Positions 8,622 through 17,792 of a stretch of DNA of 64,000 nucleotides are shown piece after piece. Position numbers and translations under genes: made by a program. The first letter of the stretch is position 1; every line of letters starts with the position of its first letter. The notes beneath the pieces were generated by a model. It ran no database searches, was not told the origin of the DNA, and saw nothing but the letters and a program-made list of their open reading frames with translations. Source of the DNA: Trinickia caryophylli (GTDB lineage Bacteria > Pseudomonadota > Gammaproteobacteria > Burkholderiales > Burkholderiaceae); contig NZ_CP139970.1 of NCBI RefSeq assembly GCF_034424545.1, positions 2,666,001 through 2,730,000 on the forward strand, written 5' to 3'.

Positions 8622-10370
8622 ATGGATGCGAACCCATTCCTGAAAGTACAGCGCCTGGGACGGGCGCTGATGCTGCCGATTGCCGTGTTGCCGGTCGCAG
8701 GCATCCTGCTGCGGCTCGGCCAGGCGGACGTGCTGAACATCAAGATGATCGCCGACGCCGGCGGCACCATCTTCGACAACCTGCCGTTGCTGTTCGCCAT
8801 CGGCGTGGCGGTGGGCTTCGCGAAGGACAACAACGGCGTGGCTGCGCTGGCCGGCGCGATCGGGTATCTGATCGAAGTGGCCGTGATGAAGGACATCAAC
8901 GACAAGCTCAACATGGGCGTACTGTCGGGCATTATCGCGGGCATCGTGGCGGGGTTGCTCTACAACCGCTACAAGGACATCAAGCTGCCTGACTATCTCG
9001 CGTTCTTCGGCGGCAAGCGATTCGTGCCGATCGTGACCGGGCTCGTATGCGTGGTGCTCGGCATCGTGTTCGGCTACGTCTGGCAGCCGGTCCAGGCCGC
9101 GATCGACGCGACGGGCCACTGGCTCACCACGGCCGGCGCGATCGGCGTGTTCGTCTACGGTACGCTCAATCGGCTGCTGCTCGTCACGGGTCTGCACCAC
9201 ATCATCAATTCGCTCGCGTGGTTCGTGTTCGGCACCTTCACCCCGCCGGGCGGCGGCGCGGCCGTCACGGGGGATCTGCACCGCTTCTTCGCGGGCGATC
9301 CCACCGCGGGGGGCTTCATGACGGGCTTTTTCCCGATCATGATGTTCGGCCTGCCGGCCGCGTGCCTTGCCATGTTTCACGAGGCGCCGAAGGAGCGCCG
9401 CGCGATGGTGGGGGGGCTGCTCTTTTCGATGGCCCTCACGTCGTTTCTGACCGGCGTGACCGAGCCCGTCGAGTTCAGCTTCATGTTCCTCGCGCCGGTG
9501 CTCTACGTGATCCATGCGTTGCTTACGGGCTTGGCGCTCGCGATCTGTCAGGCGCTCGGCATTCACCTCGGCTTCACGTTCTCGGCTGGCGCGATCGACT
9601 ACGTGCTCAACTACGGGCTGTCGACGAAAGGCTGGCTCGCGATCCCGATCGGGCTTGTGTACGCCGTGGTCTACTATGGGCTCTTTCGCTTTTTCATCCG
9701 CAAGTTCAACATGGCCACGCCGGGCCGCGAGCCGGCCGGCACCGAAGCGCAGGTCGAGTCTTTTGCGGCCGGCGGCTACGTCGCTCCGGCAGCCGGCGCC
9801 GCCGTGCCGCGCGCGCAACGCTACCTCGCCGCGCTCGGTGGTGCCTCGAACCTGACGCTGGTCGATGCCTGCACGACGCGCCTGCGCCTGTCGGTGGTCG
9901 ACGCTGACAAGGTATCGGAGCCCGATCTGAAGGCGATCGGCGTGCGCGGCGTGCTCAAGCGCGGCGCCGGCAATGTGCAGGTGGTCATCGGCCCGGAGGC
10001 GGACCTCATCGCTGACGAGATCCGCGCGGCGATGGCGGGTGCCGGCACGGCCGGCGCGGCCCAGCCGGCGCAGGCTCTGGCCGGGGCCGCCGATGGCCCG
10101 AGCGGACCGCTCGACCCGGATCCGATGCGCTGGCTTGCCGTATTCGGCGGTGCGACGAATGTCGTTTCGCTCGATGCGATAGCCGCCACGCGCCTGCGTG
10201 TCGTCGTGCGCGATCCGGCTTCCGTGGATCGCCAGCGGCTTGCCTCGCTCGATGTCGCGTGGGTCTCGGCCGATACGTTCCACATCGTGTGCGGCCCGGC
10301 CGCCCAGCGTTATGCGAAGGCACTCGCTACGCGCCTGCCGCCTGCCGGCCCGGCGCCGCAGCCAGCCTGA
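8622..10370 (+). CDS. nagE: PTS N-acetylglucosamine permease, EIICB with an extra B-like domain
   Basis: Membrane permease that imports and phosphorylates N-acetylglucosamine. Residues about 1-370 form the EIIC channel (LPIAVLPVAGILLRLGQ, HHIINSLAW, TGVTEPVEFSFMF). About 395-465 is EIIB with the phosphorylated Cys417 (VDACTTRLRL). A second, degenerate EIIB-like domain follows (about 500-575, starting MRWLAVFGGATNVV). There the Cys position is Ala521 (AIAATRLRV), so it cannot carry phosphate. No EIIA is attached; that domain is on the preceding protein. ATG 8622 is chosen because GGAGG (8612-8616) is 5 bases upstream. It closes the operon, before a terminator. Confidence 0.93.
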   Translation: MDANPFLKVQRLGRALMLPIAVLPVAGILLRLGQADVLNIKMIADAGGTIFDNLPLLFAIGVAVGFAKDNNGVAALAGAIGYLIEVAVMKDINDKLNMGVLSGIIAGIVAGLLYNRYKDIKLPDYLAFFGGKRFVPIVTGLVCVVLGIVFGYVWQPVQAAIDATGHWLTTAGAIGVFVYGTLNRLLLVTGLHHIINSLAWFVFGTFTPPGGGAAVTGDLHRFFAGDPTAGGFMTGFFPIMMFGLPAACLAMFHEAPKERRAMVGGLLFSMALTSFLTGVTEPVEFSFMFLAPVLYVIHALLTGLALAICQALGIHLGFTFSAGAIDYVLNYGLSTKGWLAIPIGLVYAVVYYGLFRFFIRKFNMATPGREPAGTEAQVESFAAGGYVAPAAGAAVPRAQRYLAALGGASNLTLVDACTTRLRLSVVDADKVSEPDLKAIGVRGVLKRGAGNVQVVIGPEADLIADEIRAAMAGAGTAGAAQPAQALAGAADGPSGPLDPDPMRWLAVFGGATNVVSLDAIAATRLRVVVRDPASVDRQRLASLDVAWVSADTFHIVCGPAAQRYAKALATRLPPAGPAPQPA

Positions 10371-10394
10371 GCGCGCGAGGCGTCTTTGCGATCG

Positions 10395-10419
10395 AGAGCG
10401 GCCAACGTGCCGCTCTTTT
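10395..10419 (+). terminator. Terminator of the nag operon
   Basis: Eight-base stem AGAGCGGC/GCCGCTCT around the loop CAACGT, ending in four T residues (10416-10419). It lies 25 bases after the nagE stop. Confidence 0.8.
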
Positions 10420-10515
10420 CGTTGGCAGGCGCGCCGTGCGATGCCTGTATCTCCCCGTGTTCCGCGCGCGCCGCCAAGGGCAGGAACCATGGCAACGCAA
10501 TGGCGGGGAGAGGAG

Positions 10516-10558
10516 AAAAAAAATCCCGCCGCGTGCAAGAGTTGCAAGCGGCGGGATT
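10516..10558 (-). terminator. Terminator of rpoH
   Basis: Read on the minus strand, an 11-base perfect stem (AATCCCGCCGC / GCGGCGGGATT, 10522-10532 and 10548-10558) runs into a T-tract (A residues 10516-10523 on the plus strand). It lies 25 bases beyond the rpoH stop and faces the nag terminator. Confidence 0.92.
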
Positions 10559-10582
10559 GCCGGGCACCTGGCCCGGACGCGA

Positions 10583-11518
10583 TTACGCGTATTCGACGAG
10601 GGCGCTGCGCATTTTCTTCATCGCACTCGCTTCGATCTGACGGATGCGTTCGGCCGAAACGCCGAATTCGTCGGCGAGTTCGTGCAGCGTCGAGCCGCCC
10701 GAACCGTCGTCGGCAACGTTGAGCCAGCGCGCCTCGATGATGCGGCGGCTGCGTGCGTCGAGCGCTTCCAACGCCTGCGCGATGCCGTCGGACTGGAGCT
10801 TGTCGCGCTGGCGCGCGGCCAGCACGGCAGTCGGCTCGCTCGCCGGATCGGCCAGATAGGCGATGGGCGCGTACGACTCTTCACCGTCTTCGACGTGGCT
10901 TTCGAGCGCGACATCACCGCCCGAGAGGCGCGTTTCCATCTCGGTGACTTCTTCGCGCTTCACGTTGAGCTCTTTGGCGAGGCCCTCGATCTCCTCGGGC
11001 GTGAACGCATGCAGGCCCTGCTTGTGGCTGCGCAGGTTGAAAAACAGCTTGCGCTGCGCTTTCGTCGTTGCAACCTTCACCGTGCGCCAGTTGCGCAGGA
11101 TGTACTCGTGGATCTCGGCCTTGATCCAGTGCATCGCGTACGACACCAGGCGCACGTTTTGCTCGGGATCGAACCGCTTCACCGCCTTCATCAAGCCGAT
11201 GTTGCCTTCCTGGATGAGGTCGGCGTGAGGCAGCCCGTAGCCCAGGTAGTTGCGTGCGATCGACACGACGAGCCGCAAATGCGACATCACGAGCTGGCGA
11301 GCCGAGTCGAGGTTGTTGTGCTGGCGGTAATCCGTGGCGTACTGGCGCTCTTGCTCTGCCGTGAGCATCGGGATCCGGTTGACCGCCTGGATGTAGGCGT
11401 CGATATTGCCGAGTTGCCCGGGCAGCATCGACGATGGCGCGAGCGTCAGAGCACCCGCCGAGGCAGCCTTGGCGGGCGCCGGGGCGAGGGAACTCGGAAG
11501 GGTCATTGCGTTGCTCAC
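10583..11518 (-). CDS. rpoH: RNA polymerase heat-shock sigma factor (sigma-32)
   Basis: Directs RNA polymerase to heat-shock promoters. The 311-residue protein has sigma region 2 (SHLRLVVSIARNYLGYGLP, DLIQEGNIGLMKAVKRFDP, SYAMHWIKAEI), the RpoH box (QRKLFFNLR), and region 4.2 with a C-terminal helix-turn-helix (TLHELADEFGVSAERIRQIE). The start is GTG 11518, because AAGGAG (plus-strand 11527-11532) lies 8 bases upstream. The internal ATG (codon 5) would be 20 bases away. A perfect CIRCE operator lies 63-89 bases upstream, so HrcA probably represses it, in addition to the usual post-transcriptional heat control. Confidence 0.97.
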   Translation of the reverse strand: MSNAMTLPSSLAPAPAKAASAGALTLAPSSMLPGQLGNIDAYIQAVNRIPMLTAEQERQYATDYRQHNNLDSARQLVMSHLRLVVSIARNYLGYGLPHADLIQEGNIGLMKAVKRFDPEQNVRLVSYAMHWIKAEIHEYILRNWRTVKVATTKAQRKLFFNLRSHKQGLHAFTPEEIEGLAKELNVKREEVTEMETRLSGGDVALESHVEDGEESYAPIAYLADPASEPTAVLAARQRDKLQSDGIAQALEALDARSRRIIEARWLNVADDGSGGSTLHELADEFGVSAERIRQIEASAMKKMRSALVEYA

Positions 11519-11908
11519 GTAGGAAACTCCTTGGAATCAGAGATTACTGCTCGTAACGAGTACGACTCCACCGGGGGATATTAGCACTCCCGGGAGCCGA
11601 GTGCTAAGTCTTCGAGTCATGCCATTCGCAGAAGTTCCTGAATGGCTATCGAGACTGCTTCATCGATAGGAAATCATCCTACTCCTTTTCGCTAAGGCGT
11701 GTTGTCTCTAAAAAGGGTTGGATCATTTCCATGGCGAAGCCGCGGCGGCACGACGCGTGCGCCCGCGCACGGTTTCGCGACTCAGTTGGCTGTAACGCGG
11801 TAAGGTTGCGGGATTATTCGTACCGTAACAATGCGGATGCGGCGCGCCGGTGCGGTCCGTCCCCGGACGGAGGGGCGCGTCGTTGGACGAGGCCTTTCGG
11901 AGTAAGCA
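11519..11908. other. 390-base divergent region between rpoH and the pagL-like gene
   Basis: Contains the rpoH ribosome-binding site, the CIRCE operator, a 7-base inverted repeat CTATCGA/TCGATAG (11646-11652 and 11663-11669) of unknown role, and a GGAG (11899-11902) that serves the next gene. No further gene is seen. Confidence 0.65.
11581..11607 (-). promoter_or_regulatory. CIRCE element (HrcA operator) upstream of rpoH
   Basis: An exact consensus, TTAGCACTC-N9-GAGTGCTAA, occupies 11581-11607. Read toward rpoH, the first arm supplies a -35-like TTAGCA. The second arm runs into a -10-like TAATAT with an 18-base spacer, so HrcA binding would occlude the promoter. The operator match is seen directly; the promoter assignment is weaker. 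Confidence 0.93.
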
Positions 11909-12475
11909 ATGCAAAACAAGAATCGGAATTGGCTCCTTCGCTCGACGCTTGCGTGCGCGGGTGCTGCAGCGCTATCGGCGGCAACCGCCGCGCACGCCGA
12001 CACCTTCGGCGTCCAGGTCGCGGGCGGCATATCGGATAAGCACCACGTCGACAACGTCGATCTCGGCTTCGTCTGGGATCCGGGCATCAACTGGTGGGAA
12101 ATCGGCGGCTGGCATTTCTCGCTCGTCGGCGAAGCGCATGTGGCCTATTGGCATCCGACGCAGGGCGCGTCGCGTCGCGACGTCTACGAGATCGGTGTCT
12201 CGCCGATGGTCCGCTTCATCAAGTCGAGCGGCGCGATCCGTCCTTACATCGAGGCAGGCGCCGGCGTGCGCGGCCTCACGCATGCGGCCATCAGCGACAG
12301 CTTTTCGCTCGGCACGGCGTTTCAGTTCACCGAGACCGTGGGCGTCGGAGCGCAGTTCGGCGCTCGTCAGCAGTATCAGGCCGGCTTCCGCTTTCAACAT
12401 GTATCGAATGGCGGTATCAAAGAGCCGAATCCTGGTATAAATTTCAGCCAGCTATATCTGCAATACAACTTCTGA
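11909..12475 (+). CDS. PagL-like lipid A 3-O-deacylase (acyloxyacyl hydrolase)
   Basis: Outer-membrane beta-barrel enzyme predicted to remove the 3-O-acyl chain of lipid A, tuning envelope permeability and immune recognition. The 188-residue precursor has a Sec signal peptide (cleavage after about Ala30, ATAAHA). Alternating amphipathic strands follow, ending in a terminal aromatic residue (YLQYNF), typical of barrels assembled by BAM. The catalytic-type motif QHVSNGGI gives His164 and Ser166, and an acidic residue follows (Glu172). A GGAG six bases upstream supports ATG 11909. It is divergent from rpoH. Family assignment is by motif, and activity is not certain. Confidence 0.82.
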   Translation: MQNKNRNWLLRSTLACAGAAALSAATAAHADTFGVQVAGGISDKHHVDNVDLGFVWDPGINWWEIGGWHFSLVGEAHVAYWHPTQGASRRDVYEIGVSPMVRFIKSSGAIRPYIEAGAGVRGLTHAAISDSFSLGTAFQFTETVGVGAQFGARQQYQAGFRFQHVSNGGIKEPNPGINFSQLYLQYNF

Positions 12476-12519
12476 GGCGGGTGCCGTCGTGCGGCATCCG
12501 GGCGCATGGGAGCTGAGCG

Positions 12520-12903
12520 ATGGCGGCAAAGATGATCGAAGCGATTCGCGTGCTCGAGCGCGACCGGTTTCGTGCGATGGTCGACGGCGATGTGCCGGTG
12601 CTCAACCAGTTGCTGTCCGACCACGTCAGCTTCGTTCACACGAACGGCAAGCGCGAGACGAAGCAGCAGTTCATCGATGCCATTTCCGCGGGCCGCCGTC
12701 GCTACCGGCAAATCGAGGTGCAGTCGCAGGACGTGCTGCCCGTGGGCAGCGAGACCTGCGTCGTCACCGGCCGCGCGCTGATCGAGATGGAGGCGAACAG
12801 CGGAGCGCTGCTCTATCCGATCGCCTACACCGCGATCCAGGCCCAGGAGGAGGGGCGGTGGCGGCTCGTCGCATGGCACGCCACGCGTTGCGCGCTCGAA
12901 TGA
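12520..12903 (+). CDS. NTF2-like/SnoaL-fold protein (DUF4440-type)
   Basis: Small soluble 127-residue protein with the pattern of the NTF2-like fold. An N-terminal helix is followed by FRAMVDGDVPVLNQLLSDH, then SFVHTNGKRETKQQFID and a series of strands ending in GRWRLVAWHATR. Members are ligand-binding or hydrolytic domains of diverse and often unknown function, so no reaction can be assigned. It follows the PagL-like gene by 44 bases on the same strand and may be cotranscribed. There is no signal peptide. An in-frame ATG at 12532 is an alternative start. Confidence 0.75.
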   Translation: MAAKMIEAIRVLERDRFRAMVDGDVPVLNQLLSDHVSFVHTNGKRETKQQFIDAISAGRRRYRQIEVQSQDVLPVGSETCVVTGRALIEMEANSGALLYPIAYTAIQAQEEGRWRLVAWHATRCALE

Positions 12904-13008
12904 GCGGGCAGAGCGCAGCGGGTTTTTTGCGCTGACGTTTCCGGTTGCGCTTTCACCCCACGCTTTGCCGGGCCTCCTGCCTTGCCCGCGTCTTTTGTTA
13001 GCCCGGGC

Positions 13009-14912
<1,904 letters not shown>

Positions 14913-14955
14913 GAAGGTAATTCGGAGGGTGTTCTGGAAGGAACGCATGTCGCAC

Positions 14956-14985
14956 ACTGTATGACACGGCCCCGCGCGGTGTCAA
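14956..14985 (-). promoter_or_regulatory. leuA promoter
   Basis: On the minus strand a perfect -35 TTGACA (plus 14980-14985) and a -10 TACAGT (plus 14956-14961, four of six matches) are separated by 18 bases. The start site should fall near 14949, adjacent to the leader ORF. Confidence 0.7.
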
Positions 14986-15066
14986 CCGGTGCGGCGTGCG
15001 CCGTACGCGAGCCGTTGCAGGCCCGGCCTGCCTCGGGCGCCCCGTCCCGGTTTCGGGCCCGGTGCC

Positions 15067-16035
15067 TCAAGCCCGCACGATGCGCGCGATCAGCTCGACT
15101 TGCCGCGCAAGTGTGGGCGGTACGGGCGTCTTCCCCGACAGCGCGCTTTCGATCCAGGCGGCCGTCGTTGCGGCGTCGCGCGATTCGGGAAGCTCGACCG
15201 CGGTGGCATCCGCTGCGGCGCGCTCGGCCTCGGCCAGCGTCTCGGACAAGCCGTCGTGCAGCCAGTCGATCTGCACTTGGCGGCGTGTGTCGGCCACTGC
15301 CTCGCCCTCCGTGCCGCGCGCAAGCAGGGCACCGCCGGCAGCCGCCTCGGGGTGCGCGAGGAAGAGCGCGGCAAGGCTCTCGCGGTATTCAGGGTGCGTG
15401 TAGTTGACGAGGCGCAGCCCGGCCGGTGAGAACGGCTGCATGATTTTCACGAGCGTGTGCGTCGAATTGCGCACCCCCATCACCCGGCGCAACCCGAGCA
15501 GGCGCGCGAGTTTCGGCGCGAGCGTGTCGATCGGGGCGAATGCGAGCCGGCGCGAACGCAGTTCGCCCTCGATGGCTGCGTGGGACACGGCCGGTTCGAT
15601 GCCGAGCTCGGCGAAGATCTCGGCGCTCGTCACGCGCCCCGGATCGGTGCTCACGCCGTGCACGAGTGTCGGTACACCCTCGCGCGCGAGCAGCAACGCG
15701 AGCAGCGGCACGAGATTGGCCTGCTTGCGCGCGCCGTTGTAGCTCGGGATAGAAACCGGGCGGCACCCGCCGCCCGCGACGCGCACGGGCTCGAACGAAG
15801 CATGGGCCGCTGCCAGCATGGCTGCGAGTTCTTCGGCTGTCTCGCCTTTCAGGCGATAGGCGAGCAGCACCGCGCCGAGTTCGAGATCGGAGACGCGGCC
15901 ATCGAGCATCGCGCCATAAAGCGCGCGCGTATCCTCGGGTGAGAGGGCGCGCGCGCCGTTCGGCCCGCGTCCGATTTCCTTGATGAAGCGGGCGCACGGG
16001 AAAGGCGCGGTGGATGCGGCGACAGATTCGGTCAT
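15067..16035 (-). CDS. ybiB: YbiB/TrpD2-type glycosyltransferase-3 family protein
   Basis: Paralogue of anthranilate phosphoribosyltransferase. E. coli YbiB (TrpD2) keeps the fold but binds nucleic acids without specificity rather than acting in tryptophan synthesis. The 322-residue protein has the N-terminal helical domain (LSPEDTRALYGAMLDGRV, LELGAVLLAYRLKGET) and the alpha/beta domain (LLALLLAREGVPTLVHGV, LGLRRVMGVRNSTHTLVK). The usual TrpD glycine-rich phosphoribosyl motif is altered (SYNGARKQANLVPLLA). ATG 16035 is used; upstream in-frame sequence is unlike protein. It sits upstream of leuA on the same strand, but the leuA promoter lies between them. Confidence 0.85.
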   Translation of the reverse strand: MTESVAASTAPFPCARFIKEIGRGPNGARALSPEDTRALYGAMLDGRVSDLELGAVLLAYRLKGETAEELAAMLAAAHASFEPVRVAGGGCRPVSIPSYNGARKQANLVPLLALLLAREGVPTLVHGVSTDPGRVTSAEIFAELGIEPAVSHAAIEGELRSRRLAFAPIDTLAPKLARLLGLRRVMGVRNSTHTLVKIMQPFSPAGLRLVNYTHPEYRESLAALFLAHPEAAAGGALLARGTEGEAVADTRRQVQIDWLHDGLSETLAEAERAAADATAVELPESRDAATTAAWIESALSGKTPVPPTLARQVELIARIVRA

Positions 16036-16312
16036 GAATGCGGACGGGCGGCGGGCGCCACGCTCGAGAAGGGCTGGGAAACCCCACTGAGTACCGCATC
16101 CGGCCCGATCTGGCAAGTCGGGCGTGGTGGACTTGCCGCGCTTGCGCGGCCGACAGCCGGCACTCGTGGCGGGCCTTCTTGCCTCGCCTCGTGCCCGCTG
16201 CTGCGCGGGGGCGCCGCCGCGCACGCGCAACGGAGAGCCGCGCTACACTCGTGGCTTGCTCTTCGCGTCGCTGTGCTCGCGGCGCTTCGACCGGTTCCAC
16301 CTGGAGAAACGG

Positions 16313-17026
16313 ATGGATTACGTATTTCCCCCGGCGCCCGCGGTTGCGGTGCCCATTGCCGAAACCGCAACGGCCGGTAGCGGCCGCCGCTTTCCCGTGC
16401 GTCGCATTTACTGCGTCGGCCGCAACTACGAGGCGCATGCGCGCGAGATGGGACACGATCCCGATCGCGAGCCGCCATTCTTTTTCTCCAAGCCGGCCGA
16501 CGCGGTGCTCTATGTGGCGCCGGGGGCGATCGGCGAGTTTCCGTATCCGTCGCTGTCGAACAACGTCCATTACGAGATGGAGCTCGTCGTCGCGATCGGC
16601 AAGGCGGGCAAGGACATCCCGGTCGAAAACGCGCTCGAGCATGTCTACGGCTACGCCCTTGGCCTGGACATGACGCGGCGCGACCTTCAGGCTGAGGCCA
16701 AGAAGCTGGGCCGCCCCTGGGAAACCGCCAAGGGATTCGACTACTCGGCACCGCTCGGCCCGATTCATCCGGCGGCGAAGGTGGGGCACGTCGAGCGGGG
16801 CGCGATATGGCTCCAGGTGAACGGTGAGGAGAAGCAGCGCTCCGATGTCTCGCAATTGATCTGGTCGACGGCCGAGACGATCGCGCATCTGTCGCGGCTT
16901 TTCGAGCTGCAGCCGGGAGATCTGATTTTCACGGGCACGCCCGAGGGCGTCGGCGCAATCGTGAAGGGCGATCTGATGACGGGCGGCGTGGACGGTCTCG
17001 GCGAGCTTCGCGTTCGCGTGGTCTGA
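16313..17026 (+). CDS. Fumarylacetoacetate hydrolase-family protein (fumarylpyruvate hydrolase-like)
   Basis: FAH-fold hydrolase that cleaves a C-C bond in an acyl-pyruvate or acetoacetate. The 237-residue length is that of the short bacterial fumarylpyruvate hydrolases, not the roughly 420-residue fumarylacetoacetase. Visible marks are [16 protein letters not shown], the metal-binding [28 protein letters not shown] and a C-terminal [17 protein letters not shown] (16303-16306) six bases upstream supports ATG 16313. The next gene, 27 bases on, is a zeta-class GST isomerase. The pair would turn maleylpyruvate into fumarate and pyruvate (gentisate pathway), or handle the homogentisate analogues. 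The exact substrate is inferred. Confidence 0.85.
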   Translation: MDYVFPPAPAVAVPIAETATAGSGRRFPVRRIYCVGRNYEAHAREMGHDPDREPPFFFSKPADAVLYVAPGAIGEFPYPSLSNNVHYEMELVVAIGKAGKDIPVENALEHVYGYALGLDMTRRDLQAEAKKLGRPWETAKGFDYSAPLGPIHPAAKVGHVERGAIWLQVNGEEKQRSDVSQLIWSTAETIAHLSRLFELQPGDLIFTGTPEGVGAIVKGDLMTGGVDGLGELRVRVV

Positions 17027-17053
17027 GCACGCCAGGGGCACAGGCAAGGGTAT

Positions 17054-17698
17054 ATGCAGCTATACAGCTATTTCCGCAGTTCGGCGGCATACCGCGTTCG
17101 CATCGCGCTCAACATCAAGGGGCTCGACTACGAATATCTGCCCGTTCATCTGTTGCGCTCGGGCGGAGAGCAGCTCAGCGCCGATTACCGCAAGCTGCAT
17201 CCCGATGCGCTCGTGCCCACGTTCGTCGATGGCGATGCCGTGCTCCAACAATCGCTAGCCATCGTCGAGTATCTGGAAGAGACGCACCCTGAGCCGCCGC
17301 TCCTGCCGCGCGCGCCTCTCGACCGGGCATACGTGCGCGCCGTGGCGATGCAGATTGCTTGCGAGATCCATCCGCTCGACAACCTGCGCGTGCTGCGGTA
17401 TCTCGTGCACGAACTCGGTGTAAGCGACGAAGCCAGGAACCGGTGGTATCGGCATTGGATCGAAAGCGGTTTCGCCTCGCTCGAAGCGCGGCTGGCGCTC
17501 GATTCGCGTACGGGCACATGCGTGTTCGGCGACGCCCCGACGCTTGCCGATGCCTGTCTCGTGCCGCAGGTTTTCAACGCGAACCGGTTTGGCATCGACT
17601 TGACGCCTTATCCGACGATACGCCGCATCAACGACTACGCGAGCAGCCTCGATGCGTTCGTGCGTGCGGCGCCCGGCGCGCAGCCCGACGCCGAATAG
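17054..17698 (+). CDS. maiA: Maleylacetoacetate/maleylpyruvate isomerase (zeta-class GST)
   Basis: Glutathione-dependent cis-trans isomerase that turns maleylpyruvate or maleylacetoacetate into the fumaryl isomer, the substrate of the preceding hydrolase. The 214-residue protein has the thioredoxin-like N-domain (MQLYSYFRSSAAYRVRIAL; VPTFVDGDAVLQQSLAIVEYLEE) and a helical C-domain (GDAPTLADACLVPQVFNA). The zeta-class active-site motif SSCxWRVRIAL appears here as SSAAYRVRIAL, so the cysteine is replaced by alanine. I believe bacterial maleylpyruvate isomerases tolerate this. The preceding hydrolase gene is 27 bases upstream on the same strand. Confidence 0.9.
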   Translation: MQLYSYFRSSAAYRVRIALNIKGLDYEYLPVHLLRSGGEQLSADYRKLHPDALVPTFVDGDAVLQQSLAIVEYLEETHPEPPLLPRAPLDRAYVRAVAMQIACEIHPLDNLRVLRYLVHELGVSDEARNRWYRHWIESGFASLEARLALDSRTGTCVFGDAPTLADACLVPQVFNANRFGIDLTPYPTIRRINDYASSLDAFVRAAPGAQPDAE

Positions 17699-17792
17699 GG
17701 CGCAAGGTGCGTTTCGCCGCTTGCCGGGGCTCGTTTGCTTTGCTCGTTTGCTTTTCCTCCGCCCCGCTCGGCGGGGCGCCGGGTGGCAGGCG

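Noticed and set aside
6544..8637. A 697-codon minus-strand frame opposite the fused PTS gene
   Set aside because: Mirror frame of a well-supported gene; Arg/His-rich composition and no recognisable fold.
8580..10547. A 655-codon minus-strand frame opposite nagE
   Set aside because: Low-complexity Arg/Asp/His/Glu composition typical of antisense frames in high-GC DNA.
12905..12935. AGCGCA...TGCGCT stem with internal T-run after the NTF2-like gene
   Set aside because: The T-run lies in the loop rather than after the stem, so it does not fit an intrinsic terminator.
17761..17777. GCCCCGC-TCG-GCGGGGC palindrome between maiA and ftsY
   Set aside because: Perfect stem, but no T-tract on either strand, so not called a terminator.
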